A stretch of DNA of 64,000 bases from an uncultured Clostridia bacterium (GCA_947627235.1 CANQVG010000001.1:62001-126000), one strand, 5' to 3'; positions 9,907-18,530 are shown, counted from the stretch's first letter. Notes: generated by a model not told the origin, from the letters alone. Numbers and translations are program-made.

Positions 9907-10857
9907 ATGAAGAAATCGGGATTTGTTTTCACACTTATAACCGTCTGCTTTGTGAGCGCGGCGGTGACGCTTGCGATACTCGGATATGCGGCAAAGACCG
10001 CCAGACTCAGAGTTGCCTCTCAGTATACCGTGCCTGATTATGTCAGGTATATTTCCGACGGATATGCTTTTGACACGGTGAGTTCGAAAAAGAATTTTTT
10101 GATAACCGTTACCGACGGCGAGCTTCCGGTCAGGGTTCATATCTTTACCGTTGACGAGGATAAAAATACTCTCGACGTTTTGGAGCTTCCTCCCGACACA
10201 TACGTAATCGCCGACGGCTATTACGGCACTCTGCGAGACGCGTTTCCCACGTCGGTTTACAAGCAGATAATAAGCCGTGTTCTCTGTCTCAGAATAGATG
10301 GCTCGGCGAGCTTTGACGCAAAAACATTCGGTGATATGGCGCAGCTTCTTGAAGTAAATATAAAGCTTCCGAAGACCGTTTATCGGGAAAGCAATATTGA
10401 GGTGACGAGCGAGGTCGGCGAAAAGATTGCGCTTGACGGTTTTTGCTACTCCGGCGGCGACAAAGAAGCTGTCAGGCTTTACAGGACTCTGCTCGCGGAG
10501 ATTTTTTCCGAGCTCGGAGAGCGCGGCTCGCTCGAAAGCTTCTCGCTGCTTATGAACCTTGTGGTCAACAGATTTGACACCGATATGACCGTTGAGAATA
10601 TGATTGACGCCGTTAATTCCGTCAAGGACGTTAAACTTCGTAAGATAAACATAAGACTTGCGGTCGGAAGTCCGGCAAAATTCGGTGAAAACAGAGTATG
10701 GTCGCTCGACCCCGAGGGCATGGCGGAGCTTTTGAACGCAAACTTTCGGGTCAAGGGAGTGGAGTATCCCGCCGAAAGCCTGAGCATACCGGCGGTTACT
10801 GCCGGGGAGTTTCCGTATGATGAGCTGCCCGAAAGGGTAACGGATATTTTGGAATGA
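9907..10857 (+). CDS. Divergent LytR-CpsA-Psr (LCP) family protein
   Basis: A 316-residue membrane-anchored protein with one N-terminal transmembrane segment (about 6-28) and an outside domain resembling LCP proteins, which attach glycopolymers to peptidoglycan. The recognisable core runs from NFLITVTDGE through LELPPDTYVI (94-101) and SASFDAKTFGDMAQLLEVNIKL. The conserved Arg of the usual IPRDT motif is replaced (LPPDT), so phosphotransfer activity is doubtful. Identification rests on this weak similarity plus position: LCP genes normally lie between yqeK and rsfS. The start is ATG 9907; I see only a weak ribosome binding site. Confidence 0.65.
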   Translation: MKKSGFVFTLITVCFVSAAVTLAILGYAAKTARLRVASQYTVPDYVRYISDGYAFDTVSSKKNFLITVTDGELPVRVHIFTVDEDKNTLDVLELPPDTYVIADGYYGTLRDAFPTSVYKQIISRVLCLRIDGSASFDAKTFGDMAQLLEVNIKLPKTVYRESNIEVTSEVGEKIALDGFCYSGGDKEAVRLYRTLLAEIFSELGERGSLESFSLLMNLVVNRFDTDMTVENMIDAVNSVKDVKLRKINIRLAVGSPAKFGENRVWSLDPEGMAELLNANFRVKGVEYPAESLSIPAVTAGEFPYDELPERVTDILE

Positions 10858-10874
10858 CAAAAAGGAGGATAATT

Positions 10875-11225
10875 ATGACACAGCTCGAAAAACTGTCAAC
10901 CATTGTCAAGGCTCTTGATTCAAAGAGCGCGCAGGACATCAGGGTGATAAGGATAGGCGACCTCACGATAGTTGCCGATTACTTTGTCATCGCAAACGGC
11001 ACCTCAACTACCCATACCCGCGGACTTGTAGACGAAGTGGATTTTCGTATGGGCGAAAAGGGCGTGAATGTAGACCATATAGAGGGAGTGGACGGCGCGA
11101 GCTGGATAGCTATGGACTACGGCGACATTGTAGTTCACGTCTTCTACCGCGACGTGAGGGAACAGTATAACCTCGAAAAGCTCTGGAGCGACGGCGAAGC
11201 GGTTGACATTCAGACTTTATTGTGA
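10875..11225 (+). CDS. rsfS: RsfS ribosome silencing factor
   Basis: RsfS binds L14 on the 50S subunit and blocks subunit joining when nutrients are low. The protein is 116 residues from ATG 10875, which follows AAAGGAGG at 10860-10867 by eight bases; the frame opens at 10854 but without a better site. Family features are SAQDIRVIRIGDLTIVADYFVIANG, broken here as IRVIRIGDLT and DYFVIANGTS, then GVDGASWIAMDYGDIVVHVF (the WxxxDYGDVVVHVF block) and the C-terminal YNLEKLWSD. It is the last gene before leuS. Confidence 0.95.
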   Translation: MTQLEKLSTIVKALDSKSAQDIRVIRIGDLTIVADYFVIANGTSTTHTRGLVDEVDFRMGEKGVNVDHIEGVDGASWIAMDYGDIVVHVFYRDVREQYNLEKLWSDGEAVDIQTLL

Positions 11226-11270
11226 TACAATGTCTTCTTGGTTTTATTTTCATAAAAAGGAATGATAAAA

Positions 11271-13676
11271 ATGAAATACGATTTTTCCGCCGTTGAAGCC
11301 AAATGGCAGAAGTATTGGGAAGATAACAGAACCTTTGAGGTCGATATCGACCGCTCAAAGCCGAAATACTACGCTTTGGTGGAATTTCCCTATCCATCGG
11401 GAGCGGGAATGCATGTCGGGCATATTAAAGCTTATACGAGCCTTGAAGCGCTTTCGCGAAAGAAGCGTCTTGAGGGCTACAACGTTCTCTTTCCGATGGG
11501 CTTTGACGCTTTCGGTCTTCCCGCCGAAAATTACGCGATAAAGACCGGCGTACACCCGCGTGTTTCCACCGACCACAATATCGCACACTTTTCCGAGCAG
11601 ATGAAAAAGGTCGGCTACAGCTTCGACTGGTCGAGAGTCGTAGATACATCCGACGAGAATTACTATAAATGGACCCAATGGATATTCCTGAAGATGTTTG
11701 AAAACGGGCTCGTTTTCAGGGATACCGCGCTTGTCAACTACTGCCCGAGCTGCAAGGTCGTCCTTTCAAACGAGGACTCTCAGGGCGGCAAGTGCGACGT
11801 CTGTCACAGCGATATCGTGCAGATGTCCAAAGAGGTATGGTACTTACGGATAACTGAATACTGCGAAAAGCTCCTTGAAGGGCTCAACGAGGTAGACTAC
11901 CTCCCGTATGTAAAGGCCCAGCAGGAGAACTGGATAGGCAAGTCGACGGGAGCTTTCGTGAATTTCGAGCTCAAGGGTTCCGACGAAAAGCTGCGAATCT
12001 ACACCACCCGTCCCGATACGCTCTACGGCGTGACGTTTATGGTCATAGCGCCGGAGCATCCCATAATCGACCGCAGTGCTGCTGTCATTAAGAATATGGA
12101 TGATGTAAAGGCTTACAGGTCGGAGTGCGCCAAAAAGACGGAGTTTGAGAGGACTCAGCTCGTCAAGGACAAGACGGGCGTAAGGCTCGACGGTCTCAGC
12201 GCAATAAACCCTGTGAACGGCAGGGAGATACCGATATATATTTCTGACTATGTTATGATGGGCTACGGCACCGGCGCGATTATGGCAGTACCTGCGCACG
12301 ACCAGCGCGACTGGGAGTTTGCGAAGAAATTCGGAATCGACATAATAGAGGTTATCAAGGGCGGAGATATCGAAAAGGAAGCCTATACCGGCGACGGTGA
12401 AATGGTCAACTCCGGCGTTCTCAACGGTCTTACCAACAAAAAGGACTCCATCGCCAAGATGCTTGAATTTCTGACCCAAAAGGGGATAGGCGAAAAGGGA
12501 GTTCAGTACAAGATGAAGGACTGGGCGTTTAACCGTCAGCGCTACTGGGGCGAGCCTATCCCGATTGTCCACTGCCCGCACTGCGGAATGGTCGCTGTGC
12601 CGTATGATGAGCTTCCTCTAAGGCTGCCCGATGTCGAAAACTTTGAGCCGGGAACCGACGGTCAGAGTCCGCTCGCGAGAATCGAGAGCTTTGTCAACTG
12701 CAAGTGTCCGAAGTGCGGCGGCGACGCTAGGCGCGAGACCGACACAATGCCGCAGTGGGCGGGTTCCTCGTGGTATTACCTCAGGTATGTCGACCCGCAC
12801 AATTCCGAGGCATTTGCCTCCAAAGAGGCTATGGATTACTGGCTCCCCGTCGACTGGTACAACGGCGGCAACGAGCATGTCACCCGGCATATGATCTATT
12901 CGAGATTCTGGCACCGCTTCCTCTATGACATCGGCGAGGTTAATACTCCCGAGCCTTATATGAAGCGCACATGTCAGGGACTCGTACTCGGTCCCGACGG
13001 CGATAAGATGTCAAAGTCTAAGGGCAACGTAGTCGACCCGCTTGACGTTATAAAGGTCTACGGCGCTGATGTTCTGAGGGTATACGTTCTCTTTATGGGC
13101 GACTACGAAAAGGCAGCTCCGTGGTCTGAATCCGGCGTGACCGGCTGTAAGCGTTTCCTTGAAAGGGTATGGGGCCTTCAGGACATTATGACACCCGTCG
13201 ATGCCTACCGTCCGGAATTTGTCTCGAAGATGCACAAGACCATCAAAAAGGTCACATCGGATATAGACACTATGAAGTATAACACCGCTATAGCCGCTTT
13301 GATGACTCTTATCAACGATTTTTACGCAACCGGCAGCATAACCCGAGCCGAACTCAGAGATTTCTGCATACTGCTTTACCCGTTTGCTCCGCATATTACC
13401 GAGGAAATCTACGAAGCGCAGGGCTTTGGCGGATATCTCTACGACGCTGCTTGGCCGAAGTATGACGACGCTCTCTGCCGCGACGACGAGGTTGAGGTAG
13501 CCGTACAGGTCAACGGAAAAATCCGTGAAAAGCTCACTGTAGACGCCGACGCCGGTCAGGACGAGGTAATCGAAGCCGCGAAGTCGCTTGAGAGAATTGC
13601 CGCCGAGATTGCCGGTAAGCAGATTGTAAAAGCCATATACGTAAAAGGAAGACTTGTGAATATTGTCGTGAAGTAA
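11271..13676 (+). CDS. leuS: Leucyl-tRNA synthetase
   Basis: Class I aminoacyl-tRNA synthetase charging tRNA-Leu; 801 residues, the bacterial size. HIGH-type motif HVGH near residue 48, a zinc ribbon CPSCKVVLSN...CDVCHSD (about 155-185), the CP1 editing domain (about 220-400, with TTRPDTLYGVTF), the leucine-specific region with a second Cys cluster (CPHCG and CKCPKCGG), KMSKS at about 579 and the C-terminal anticodon-binding domain. ATG 11271 is chosen because AAAAAGGAA lies 8-10 bases upstream, while the ATG at 11262 is too close to it. No T-box is visible in the 45-base gap after rsfS. Confidence 0.97.
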   Translation: MKYDFSAVEAKWQKYWEDNRTFEVDIDRSKPKYYALVEFPYPSGAGMHVGHIKAYTSLEALSRKKRLEGYNVLFPMGFDAFGLPAENYAIKTGVHPRVSTDHNIAHFSEQMKKVGYSFDWSRVVDTSDENYYKWTQWIFLKMFENGLVFRDTALVNYCPSCKVVLSNEDSQGGKCDVCHSDIVQMSKEVWYLRITEYCEKLLEGLNEVDYLPYVKAQQENWIGKSTGAFVNFELKGSDEKLRIYTTRPDTLYGVTFMVIAPEHPIIDRSAAVIKNMDDVKAYRSECAKKTEFERTQLVKDKTGVRLDGLSAINPVNGREIPIYISDYVMMGYGTGAIMAVPAHDQRDWEFAKKFGIDIIEVIKGGDIEKEAYTGDGEMVNSGVLNGLTNKKDSIAKMLEFLTQKGIGEKGVQYKMKDWAFNRQRYWGEPIPIVHCPHCGMVAVPYDELPLRLPDVENFEPGTDGQSPLARIESFVNCKCPKCGGDARRETDTMPQWAGSSWYYLRYVDPHNSEAFASKEAMDYWLPVDWYNGGNEHVTRHMIYSRFWHRFLYDIGEVNTPEPYMKRTCQGLVLGPDGDKMSKSKGNVVDPLDVIKVYGADVLRVYVLFMGDYEKAAPWSESGVTGCKRFLERVWGLQDIMTPVDAYRPEFVSKMHKTIKKVTSDIDTMKYNTAIAALMTLINDFYATGSITRAELRDFCILLYPFAPHITEEIYEAQGFGGYLYDAAWPKYDDALCRDDEVEVAVQVNGKIREKLTVDADAGQDEVIEAAKSLERIAAEIAGKQIVKAIYVKGRLVNIVVK

Positions 13677-13704
13677 AAAACGCAAGATTTTTTCTTTGGG
13701 GGTA

Positions 13705-13733
13705 TTGACTTATTTGCCTCAATGGTTTATAAT
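13705..13733 (+). promoter_or_regulatory. Vegetative promoter for rpsU
   Basis: TTGACT (13705-13710), a 17-base spacer and TATAAT (13728-13733) give a near-perfect sigma-A promoter between leuS and rpsU. The rpsU start codon lies 67 bases downstream. Confidence 0.85.
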
Positions 13734-13800
13734 TACAAGGTACATTGTGGTGTGATGTAAAATACCTTCGCCCTCAGGCGGCAAAGGGAGGGAACAGTAA

Positions 13801-13974
13801 ATGGCAGAAGTTCGTGTCGGCAAGAATGAGTCTTTGGATACGGCTCTTAAGCGCTTTAAGAGATCCTGCGCCAGAGACGGCATTATAGCCGAAGTTCGCA
13901 AGCGCGAGCAGTACGAAAAGCCTTCGGTAAGGCGCAAGAAAAAGTCGGAAGCTGCTCGTAAGCGCAAGTACTAA
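13801..13974 (+). CDS. rpsU: 30S ribosomal protein S21
   Basis: A 57-residue basic protein of the small subunit, near the Shine-Dalgarno-binding site of 16S rRNA. It starts [20 protein letters not shown], continues with [19 protein letters not shown] and ends in a Lys/Arg-rich tail, matching bS21. ATG 13801 is preceded by GGGAGG. It has its own strong promoter and a strong terminator downstream, so it is a one-gene unit. S21 is absent from many bacteria but common in Firmicutes. Confidence 0.95.
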   Translation: MAEVRVGKNESLDTALKRFKRSCARDGIIAEVRKREQYEKPSVRRKKKSEAARKRKY

Positions 13975-13994
13975 TTTAACAGTGCAATATAAAA

Positions 13995-14032
13995 CGAAAG
14001 CGGGCAGAGAATCTCTGTTCGCTTCGGTTTTT
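13995..14032 (+). terminator. Intrinsic terminator after rpsU
   Basis: A long imperfect hairpin (CGAAAGCGGGCAGAG / CTCTGTTCGCTTCG with G-T pairs and a single bulge) followed by TTTTT at 14028-14032. It lies 20 bases past the rpsU stop and just before yqeG. Confidence 0.75.
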
Positions 14033-14055
14033 ATTGAATTAACGGAGGCGGTATT

Positions 14056-14550
14056 TTGCTTCATAAGCCTGACTATGTTTTTAACTCAATATCCGACCTC
14101 ACACTCGATTTTTTTGACGCCGAGGGGATAGACGCGCTTATTTTAGACCTTGATAATACTCTGACCACTCACAATAATCCGGTTCCCGACAAAGAGCGTC
14201 TTAGGTGGTTTAACGGTATGAAAGCGCGGGGTATGAGTATGATAATAGTCTCAAACAATCACCCCGAGCGTGTAAAGCCCTTTGCCGACTTTTTGGGACT
14301 TGATTTTGTGCCGGACGGCGGAAAGCCGCTCCCGAGGGGTTACAATGAGGCATGCAGGCGTCTCGGAATTGCGAAAAAGAGAATCGCCGCCGTAGGCGAC
14401 CAGATTTTTACGGATGTTATGGGCTGCAAGGCAGCAGGGATACGCTCGATTTTCGTCTTTCCGATAGAATATGAGACCGGTTTTTGGTTTCGGGTAAAGC
14501 GCGCTCTTGAAAAACCGCTTCTCCCTAAAAGACCCCAAAAAGGAGGGTAA
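14056..14550 (+). CDS. yqeG: YqeG family HAD phosphatase
   Basis: A 164-residue HAD-superfamily IIIA phosphatase of the YqeG/PGP-like family. Motif I is DLDNTLT (the DxDNT nucleophile/acid pair) at about residue 32, motif II is IVSNN at about 64, and the motif III/IV region is AVGDQIFTDVMG at about 115. The start is TTG 14056 with GGAGG at 14044-14048; no ATG fits. Its physiological substrate is not known to me. I see no promoter of its own, so it may depend on readthrough past the rpsU terminator. A 2-base gap separates it from the next gene. Confidence 0.9.
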   Translation: MLHKPDYVFNSISDLTLDFFDAEGIDALILDLDNTLTTHNNPVPDKERLRWFNGMKARGMSMIIVSNNHPERVKPFADFLGLDFVPDGGKPLPRGYNEACRRLGIAKKRIAAVGDQIFTDVMGCKAAGIRSIFVFPIEYETGFWFRVKRALEKPLLPKRPQKGG

Positions 14551-14552
14551 AA

Positions 14553-15419
14553 ATGTCTGCAATTTTCGGACCCGCCGGCAGTGCGGAAAACTTTTTAAAG
14601 CTCTATAAATCCTCGTCCGATATGCCTAAGTATCTCAGCGAAATCGGGCTTGATGCCTTTGAATATCAGTGCGGACAGGGCGTAAGGGTATCCGACGCCG
14701 TTGGTGCCGCTCTCAAAGATAGCGCCGAGAAATATAATATCACGCTTTCGCTGCATGCGCCTTATTTTATCTCGCTTTCAAGCTTAGAACCCGAAAAGCG
14801 CGACAAGTCGATTGACTACATACTCCAGAGCGCTTCGGCGGCGAAAAAGATGGGTGCTAAGAGGATAGTCATTCACTCCGGCTCCTGCTCGAAGATTTCC
14901 CGTGAGGAGGCTCTTTCGCTTGCCGAGGACACTCTTTTGAGAGCAAGAAGAGCCGCTGTAGAGGCAGGTTTTGAAGACATAATCTTTTGTCCCGAGACTA
15001 TGGGAAAATTCAATCAGCTCGGAAATCTCGAGGAGGTTTTGGAGCTTTGCCGCCTCGACGACAGCTTTTTGCCGACGGTAGACTTCGGTCACCTCAACGC
15101 CAGAACGCTCGGTCAGGTTAATTCCAAGGAGTCTTTCGAGCATATACTTGACAGCATCGAGAACCGCCTCGGAAGCGACAGACTGAAAAGATTCCATTCT
15201 CATTTTTCAAAAATCGAGTATACCGAGGGCGGCGGGGAAAAGCGACATCTGACCTTTGAAGACGAGCTTTACGGTCCGCGCTTCGAACCGCTCATGGAGC
15301 TTATCGCGAAGAAACACCTCAGTCCTACATTTATCTGCGAAAGCGCCGGCACACAGGACGTCGACGCTCTTACGATGAAAAAATACTATCTTAACGAACT
15401 CAACAAGCAGGGAGGATAA
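14553..15419 (+). CDS. Endonuclease IV-like TIM-barrel protein
   Basis: A 288-residue protein of the AP endonuclease 2 (TIM barrel) superfamily that includes endonuclease IV and sugar isomerases/epimerases. Metal-ligand-like positions are visible: SLHAPY (about 69), IVIHSGS (about 107), CPETMG (about 148), TVDFGHLNA (about 178), RFHSHFSKIEY (about 213) and FICESAG near the end, broadly in the endonuclease IV order. It could be a DNA-repair AP endonuclease or a related hydrolase/isomerase; sequence alone does not settle it. AAAGGAGG precedes the ATG, and it is packed between yqeG and a peptidase. Confidence 0.75.
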   Translation: MSAIFGPAGSAENFLKLYKSSSDMPKYLSEIGLDAFEYQCGQGVRVSDAVGAALKDSAEKYNITLSLHAPYFISLSSLEPEKRDKSIDYILQSASAAKKMGAKRIVIHSGSCSKISREEALSLAEDTLLRARRAAVEAGFEDIIFCPETMGKFNQLGNLEEVLELCRLDDSFLPTVDFGHLNARTLGQVNSKESFEHILDSIENRLGSDRLKRFHSHFSKIEYTEGGGEKRHLTFEDELYGPRFEPLMELIAKKHLSPTFICESAGTQDVDALTMKKYYLNELNKQGG

Positions 15420-15421
15420 TT

Positions 15422-16486
15422 ATGACAAAATATGAAAGGCTGATGAACGGGCTGCCCGCCCATATCGACGCGGCGCTCGTCACCGAAGACGTAAACAGGC
15501 GGTATTTCACCGGAATGAAGTCATCGGCGGGTACGGTTCTTGTGACCCGCGAAAAGGCGTATCTTGTAATTGACTTTCGCTATATAGAAAAAGCGCGGAA
15601 GACGGTTCACGACGCCGAGGTCATTATGCAGGAAAAGCTGTTTGAACAGATCAACGGTCTGCTTAAAAAGCACGGTGCTAAAACTGTAGCAATCGAGAGC
15701 CGCAGTATGACGGTTTCTCAGCTCAAGGGCATACGCGAAAAGCTTTGCGCCGAAATCGACGATTCCGACGCTCTGAGCAACGCCATAGACGCCCTGAGAA
15801 TTGTCAAGTCGCAGGACGAAATAGACAAGATCATCAAGGCTCAGAGAATAGCCGAAGCCGCCTTTGAAGACGTTTTGAACTTCATTCGTCCGGGCGTTAC
15901 CGAGCGCGAAGTCGGGCTGCATCTCGACTATTATATGCTCTCTCACGGAGCGGAGGCGCTTTCTTTCGATACTATAGCGGTGTCGGGACCGAATACATCT
16001 CTTTGCCACGGCGTTCCCACCGACAGACCGGTGCAGTCGGGAGAATTTGTACTTATGGACTACGGAGCGACGTATGAAGGCTACCACAGCGATATGACGA
16101 GAACCGTATGCGTCGGTAAACCCACCGAAAAGATGGAGCAGGTATACGCCATAGTTCTCGATGCGCAGCTCAAGGCGCTTGCCGAAATAAAGGCTGGCGT
16201 TCGCGGTTCTGATATCGACAAGATAGCGCGCGACGTGATAGCTGACGCAGGCTACGGCGATGCTTTCGGTCACTCTCTCGGTCACGGTGTTGGAATGAAT
16301 ATCCACGAGACCCCGAACGCTTCTCCGTCGTCCGGTCATATTTTCAGGGAGAATATGATAGTTACGGTCGAGCCGGGAATATATCTGCCTGACGAATTTG
16401 GCGTTAGAATAGAGGATTTCGTCGTTATTAAGGAAAACGGCTGCGAAAATATGACGCTTGCAAAGAAAAATCTTATTTCTTTGTAA
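15422..16486 (+). CDS. M24 family Xaa-Pro peptidase
   Basis: A 354-residue metallopeptidase of the aminopeptidase P/prolidase family (PepP/PepQ-like, B. subtilis YqhT type). A creatinase-type N-terminal domain (1-125) is followed by the pita-bread domain with the expected ligands: MDYGATYEGYHSDMTRT (two Asp), GHSLGHGVGMNIHE (His) and VTVEPGIYLP and VRIEDFV (two Glu). It is cytoplasmic, with no signal peptide. A homologous peptidase gene directly before efp is a conserved Firmicutes arrangement (yqhT-efp). Confidence 0.92.
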   Translation: MTKYERLMNGLPAHIDAALVTEDVNRRYFTGMKSSAGTVLVTREKAYLVIDFRYIEKARKTVHDAEVIMQEKLFEQINGLLKKHGAKTVAIESRSMTVSQLKGIREKLCAEIDDSDALSNAIDALRIVKSQDEIDKIIKAQRIAEAAFEDVLNFIRPGVTEREVGLHLDYYMLSHGAEALSFDTIAVSGPNTSLCHGVPTDRPVQSGEFVLMDYGATYEGYHSDMTRTVCVGKPTEKMEQVYAIVLDAQLKALAEIKAGVRGSDIDKIARDVIADAGYGDAFGHSLGHGVGMNIHETPNASPSSGHIFRENMIVTVEPGIYLPDEFGVRIEDFVVIKENGCENMTLAKKNLISL

Positions 16487-16492
16487 AAACAC

Positions 16493-16521
16493 TTGCATTA
16501 TTTGAAAAGATAGGTTACAAT
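16493..16521 (+). promoter_or_regulatory. Promoter for efp
   Basis: TTGCAT (16493-16498), 17 bases, TACAAT (16516-16521), located between the peptidase stop and the efp start 59 bases downstream. Good but not perfect match to the vegetative consensus. Confidence 0.75.
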
Positions 16522-16579
16522 ATATTATACTATATGGCATAAAGAAAAATAGACAGAATTAGAAAGTGAGGACACTCAT

Positions 16580-17137
16580 ATGATCACAGCAGGTGATTTC
16601 AGAAACGGTGTAACATTTGAAGAGGACGGCAACGTCATGCAGGTAATCGAATTCCAGCATGTCAAGCCGGGCAAGGGCGCTGCTTTTGTGAGAACCAAGA
16701 CCAAAAATGTTCTTACGGGTGCGGTTGTCGAAAAGTCCTACAACCCCACCGCAAAGTTCCCGACTGCATATATCGAGAGAAAGGATATGGAATATTCTTA
16801 TAGCGACGGCGAGCTTTATTACTTCATGGATTCCGAGACTTACGAGCAGGTTCCCGTAAGCCCTAACGATGTCGGCGACAGTTTCCGTTTTGTCAAGGAG
16901 AATATGGTCTGCACTATTTTGTCCTACAAGGGCAAGGTATTCGGCGTAGAACCTCCGTTCTTTGTCGACCTTGTCGTCACTCAGACCGACCCCGGCTTTA
17001 AAGGCGATACCGCTACCAATGCCACCAAGCCCGCGACTCTCGAGACCGGCGCCGAAATCAAGGTTCCGCTCTTTATCAACGAGGGCGATGTTATCCGCGT
17101 TGACACCCGCACCGGCGAGTATATGCAGAGAGCATAA
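16580..17137 (+). CDS. efp: Elongation factor P
   Basis: EF-P binds stalled ribosomes between the P and E sites and relieves pausing at consecutive prolines. The 185-residue length and three-domain structure are standard, starting [13 protein letters not shown]. The modification loop reads KPGKGAAF, with Lys at the tip (about residue 34). The C-terminus [20 protein letters not shown] is canonical. No modification enzyme (EpmA or EarP) is in the window. It has its own promoter and an AAAGTGAGG ribosome binding site. Confidence 0.97.
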   Translation: MITAGDFRNGVTFEEDGNVMQVIEFQHVKPGKGAAFVRTKTKNVLTGAVVEKSYNPTAKFPTAYIERKDMEYSYSDGELYYFMDSETYEQVPVSPNDVGDSFRFVKENMVCTILSYKGKVFGVEPPFFVDLVVTQTDPGFKGDTATNATKPATLETGAEIKVPLFINEGDVIRVDTRTGEYMQRA

Positions 17138-17178
17138 GCTCGCGAAACATTATTGATTATTTAGAAAGGAGATTATCT

Positions 17179-17616
17179 ATGCTTTCTGAAAGGGCTGCAT
17201 ATCTCAAAGGTCTTATGGACGGTCTTGAAATTGATGATTCCACCAAGGAGGGCAAGGTTTTGCTTGCTCTTTACGACGTGATAAGCGAGATCTGCGAGAC
17301 AGTAGACACTATTGACGCCGACGTTGACGATATCGTAGAGTTCTGCGACACCGTCGATCAGGACCTCTCAGACGTTGAGGACGCCGTATTCGGCGACGAA
17401 GACGAGTGTGAATGTGACGGCGACTGTGACTGCGATTGCGATTGCTGCGATGATGACGACTGCACTTATGAAGTCGTCTGCCCGACATGCGGCGATACCA
17501 TTGAGCTTAATGACCTTATGCTCGAGGACGGCTCTGTCGAATGTCCTAACTGCGGCGAGCTTCTTGAATTTGACATTGAGGAAGACAGCAAGGAAGAGGA
17601 AGACGGCGAGGAGTAA
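17179..17616 (+). CDS. CD1247-like acidic Cys-rich zinc-ribbon protein
   Basis: A 145-residue very acidic protein. Residues 1-70 resemble the CD1247 N-terminal domain found next to efp in Clostridia (MLSERAAYLKGLMDGLEID, STKEGKVL). A Cys/Asp-alternating tract follows (about 75-95, eight Cys interleaved with Asp/Glu), then a zinc ribbon with CPTCG and CPNCG spaced by about 23 residues, then an acidic tail. No function is established that I know of. The tract looks like a metal-binding segment, which is inference. The ribosome binding site GAAAGGAGAT fits ATG 17179. It is probably cotranscribed with efp (41-base gap). Confidence 0.8.
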   Translation: MLSERAAYLKGLMDGLEIDDSTKEGKVLLALYDVISEICETVDTIDADVDDIVEFCDTVDQDLSDVEDAVFGDEDECECDGDCDCDCDCCDDDDCTYEVVCPTCGDTIELNDLMLEDGSVECPNCGELLEFDIEEDSKEEEDGEE

Positions 17617-17644
17617 TCCGAGTCGGAAAAGAAAACTGAATAGA

Positions 17645-17782
17645 TATCTTCGGGGTAGGGTGAAAATCCCAATCGGCGGTTAAAGTCCGCGAGCCTGCGC
17701 CGCAAGGCAGGGCAGGAATCGGTGAAATTCCGATACCGACGGTAACGCATTGAATTTGTGCGAAGTCCGGACGAGAGAAGAA
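17645..17782 (+). promoter_or_regulatory. FMN riboswitch (RFN element)
   Basis: The conserved RFN blocks are all present in order: ATCTTCGGGGTAGGGTG, AATCCC, CGGCGGTTAAAGTCCGCGAGC, the variable P3-P4 arm, CAGGAATCGGTGAAATTCCG, ATACCGACGGT and AGTCCGGACGAGAGAAGA. The outer ATCTTC/GAAGA pairing closes the aptamer. It lies 28 bases after the previous stop and controls the riboflavin transporter gene downstream. I could not find a clear promoter directly in front of it. Confidence 0.96.
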
Positions 17783-17800
17783 AATCGGTTATATGAACCT

Positions 17801-17834
17801 AAAGCCCGTGGATTTTTTCACGGGCTTTAATTTT
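17801..17834 (+). terminator. FMN riboswitch expression-platform terminator
   Basis: AAAGCCCGTG (17801-17810) pairs perfectly with CACGGGCTTT (17819-17828) around an 8-base loop, followed by AATTTT. This hairpin between the FMN aptamer and ribU is the expected transcription-termination switch when FMN is bound. Confidence 0.88.
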
Positions 17835-17849
17835 GAGGAGATGTTTTTT

Positions 17850-18530
17850 ATGCAGACAAAATCAACATCAAAAATAGTTACGCTTGTGCTTGCGGCGCTC
17901 TTTTCGGCGCTCGCTTATCTCACGGTTTTCATATTAAGGATACCGTTTGTACCGGCGGTAGGTTTCCTGAAATACGAGGCAAAGGACGCCGTTCTCGCGC
18001 TTGAGGCTCTTATACTCGGACCGGTGCCGTCGGCGCTCAGCTCGCTCGTCATCTCGCTTATCGAGATGGTCACGATAAGCGATACGGGAATAATCGGCGC
18101 GGTGATGAACTTTCTTTCGTCAATGGCGTTCGTGCTGCCGGTCGGGATAATCTATAAGTACAAAAGAAATATCGGCGGGGCTGTGATAGGACTTATACTG
18201 TCTATTGTGAGCGAAACCACCGTTATGCTGCTGTGGAACTATATATTTTCCCCGATGTATATGGGAATTTCGCGCGAAGCTATTGTTGAACTGCTGCTTC
18301 CCGGTTTTCTGCCGTTCAATCTCATAAAGTCGCTCATAAACGCAAGCATCACGTTTTTGCTTTATAAACCGATAATGACCGTTCTCAGAAAGGCGAATCT
18401 TCTGCCCAAGAGAGAGGGCGGTGAGCCTCAAAAGAGAACACTGCCCATAATTGTGAATGTAGTGTGTGTGCTGCTGCTTGCCGGCGCGATAATAGCTATG
18501 CTCATATCGTCGGCAGAAAGTTTGTCTTAA
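17850..18530 (+). CDS. ribU: Riboflavin ECF transporter S component RibU
   Basis: The substrate-binding membrane subunit of an energy-coupling-factor transporter for riboflavin; it needs the shared EcfA/EcfA'/EcfT module, which is not in this window. About six transmembrane helices are predicted across 226 residues. The ALFSALAYLTVFILRIP segment, followed by FLKYEAKDAVLAL, is the typical RibU N-terminus. The FMN riboswitch upstream confirms the substrate assignment. ATG 17850 is chosen because GAGGAG ends nine bases earlier; the longer frame from 17793 would start inside the terminator hairpin region. The C-terminal 60 residues add an extra helix. Confidence 0.93.
   Translation: MQTKSTSKIVTLVLAALFSALAYLTVFILRIPFVPAVGFLKYEAKDAVLALEALILGPVPSALSSLVISLIEMVTISDTGIIGAVMNFLSSMAFVLPVGIIYKYKRNIGGAVIGLILSIVSETTVMLLWNYIFSPMYMGISREAIVELLLPGFLPFNLIKSLINASITFLLYKPIMTVLRKANLLPKREGGEPQKRTLPIIVNVVCVLLLAGAIIAMLISSAESLS

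Noticed and set aside
9901-10860. A 319-codon open frame on the minus strand covering the LCP-like gene.
   Set aside because: It mirrors the plus-strand gene almost exactly. The plus-strand frame has a membrane helix, LCP similarity and operon position; the minus frame has none of these. Long antisense frames are common here because of codon use.
15521-16540. A 339-codon minus-strand frame over the M24 peptidase gene.
   Set aside because: The plus strand encodes a peptidase with all metal ligands; the antisense frame has no recognisable protein or ribosome binding site.
17793-17849. The longer possible start of ribU at ATG 17793.
   Set aside because: This start lies before the riboswitch terminator hairpin and would add 19 residues encoded by the hairpin; GAGGAG and ATG 17850 are the proper signals.
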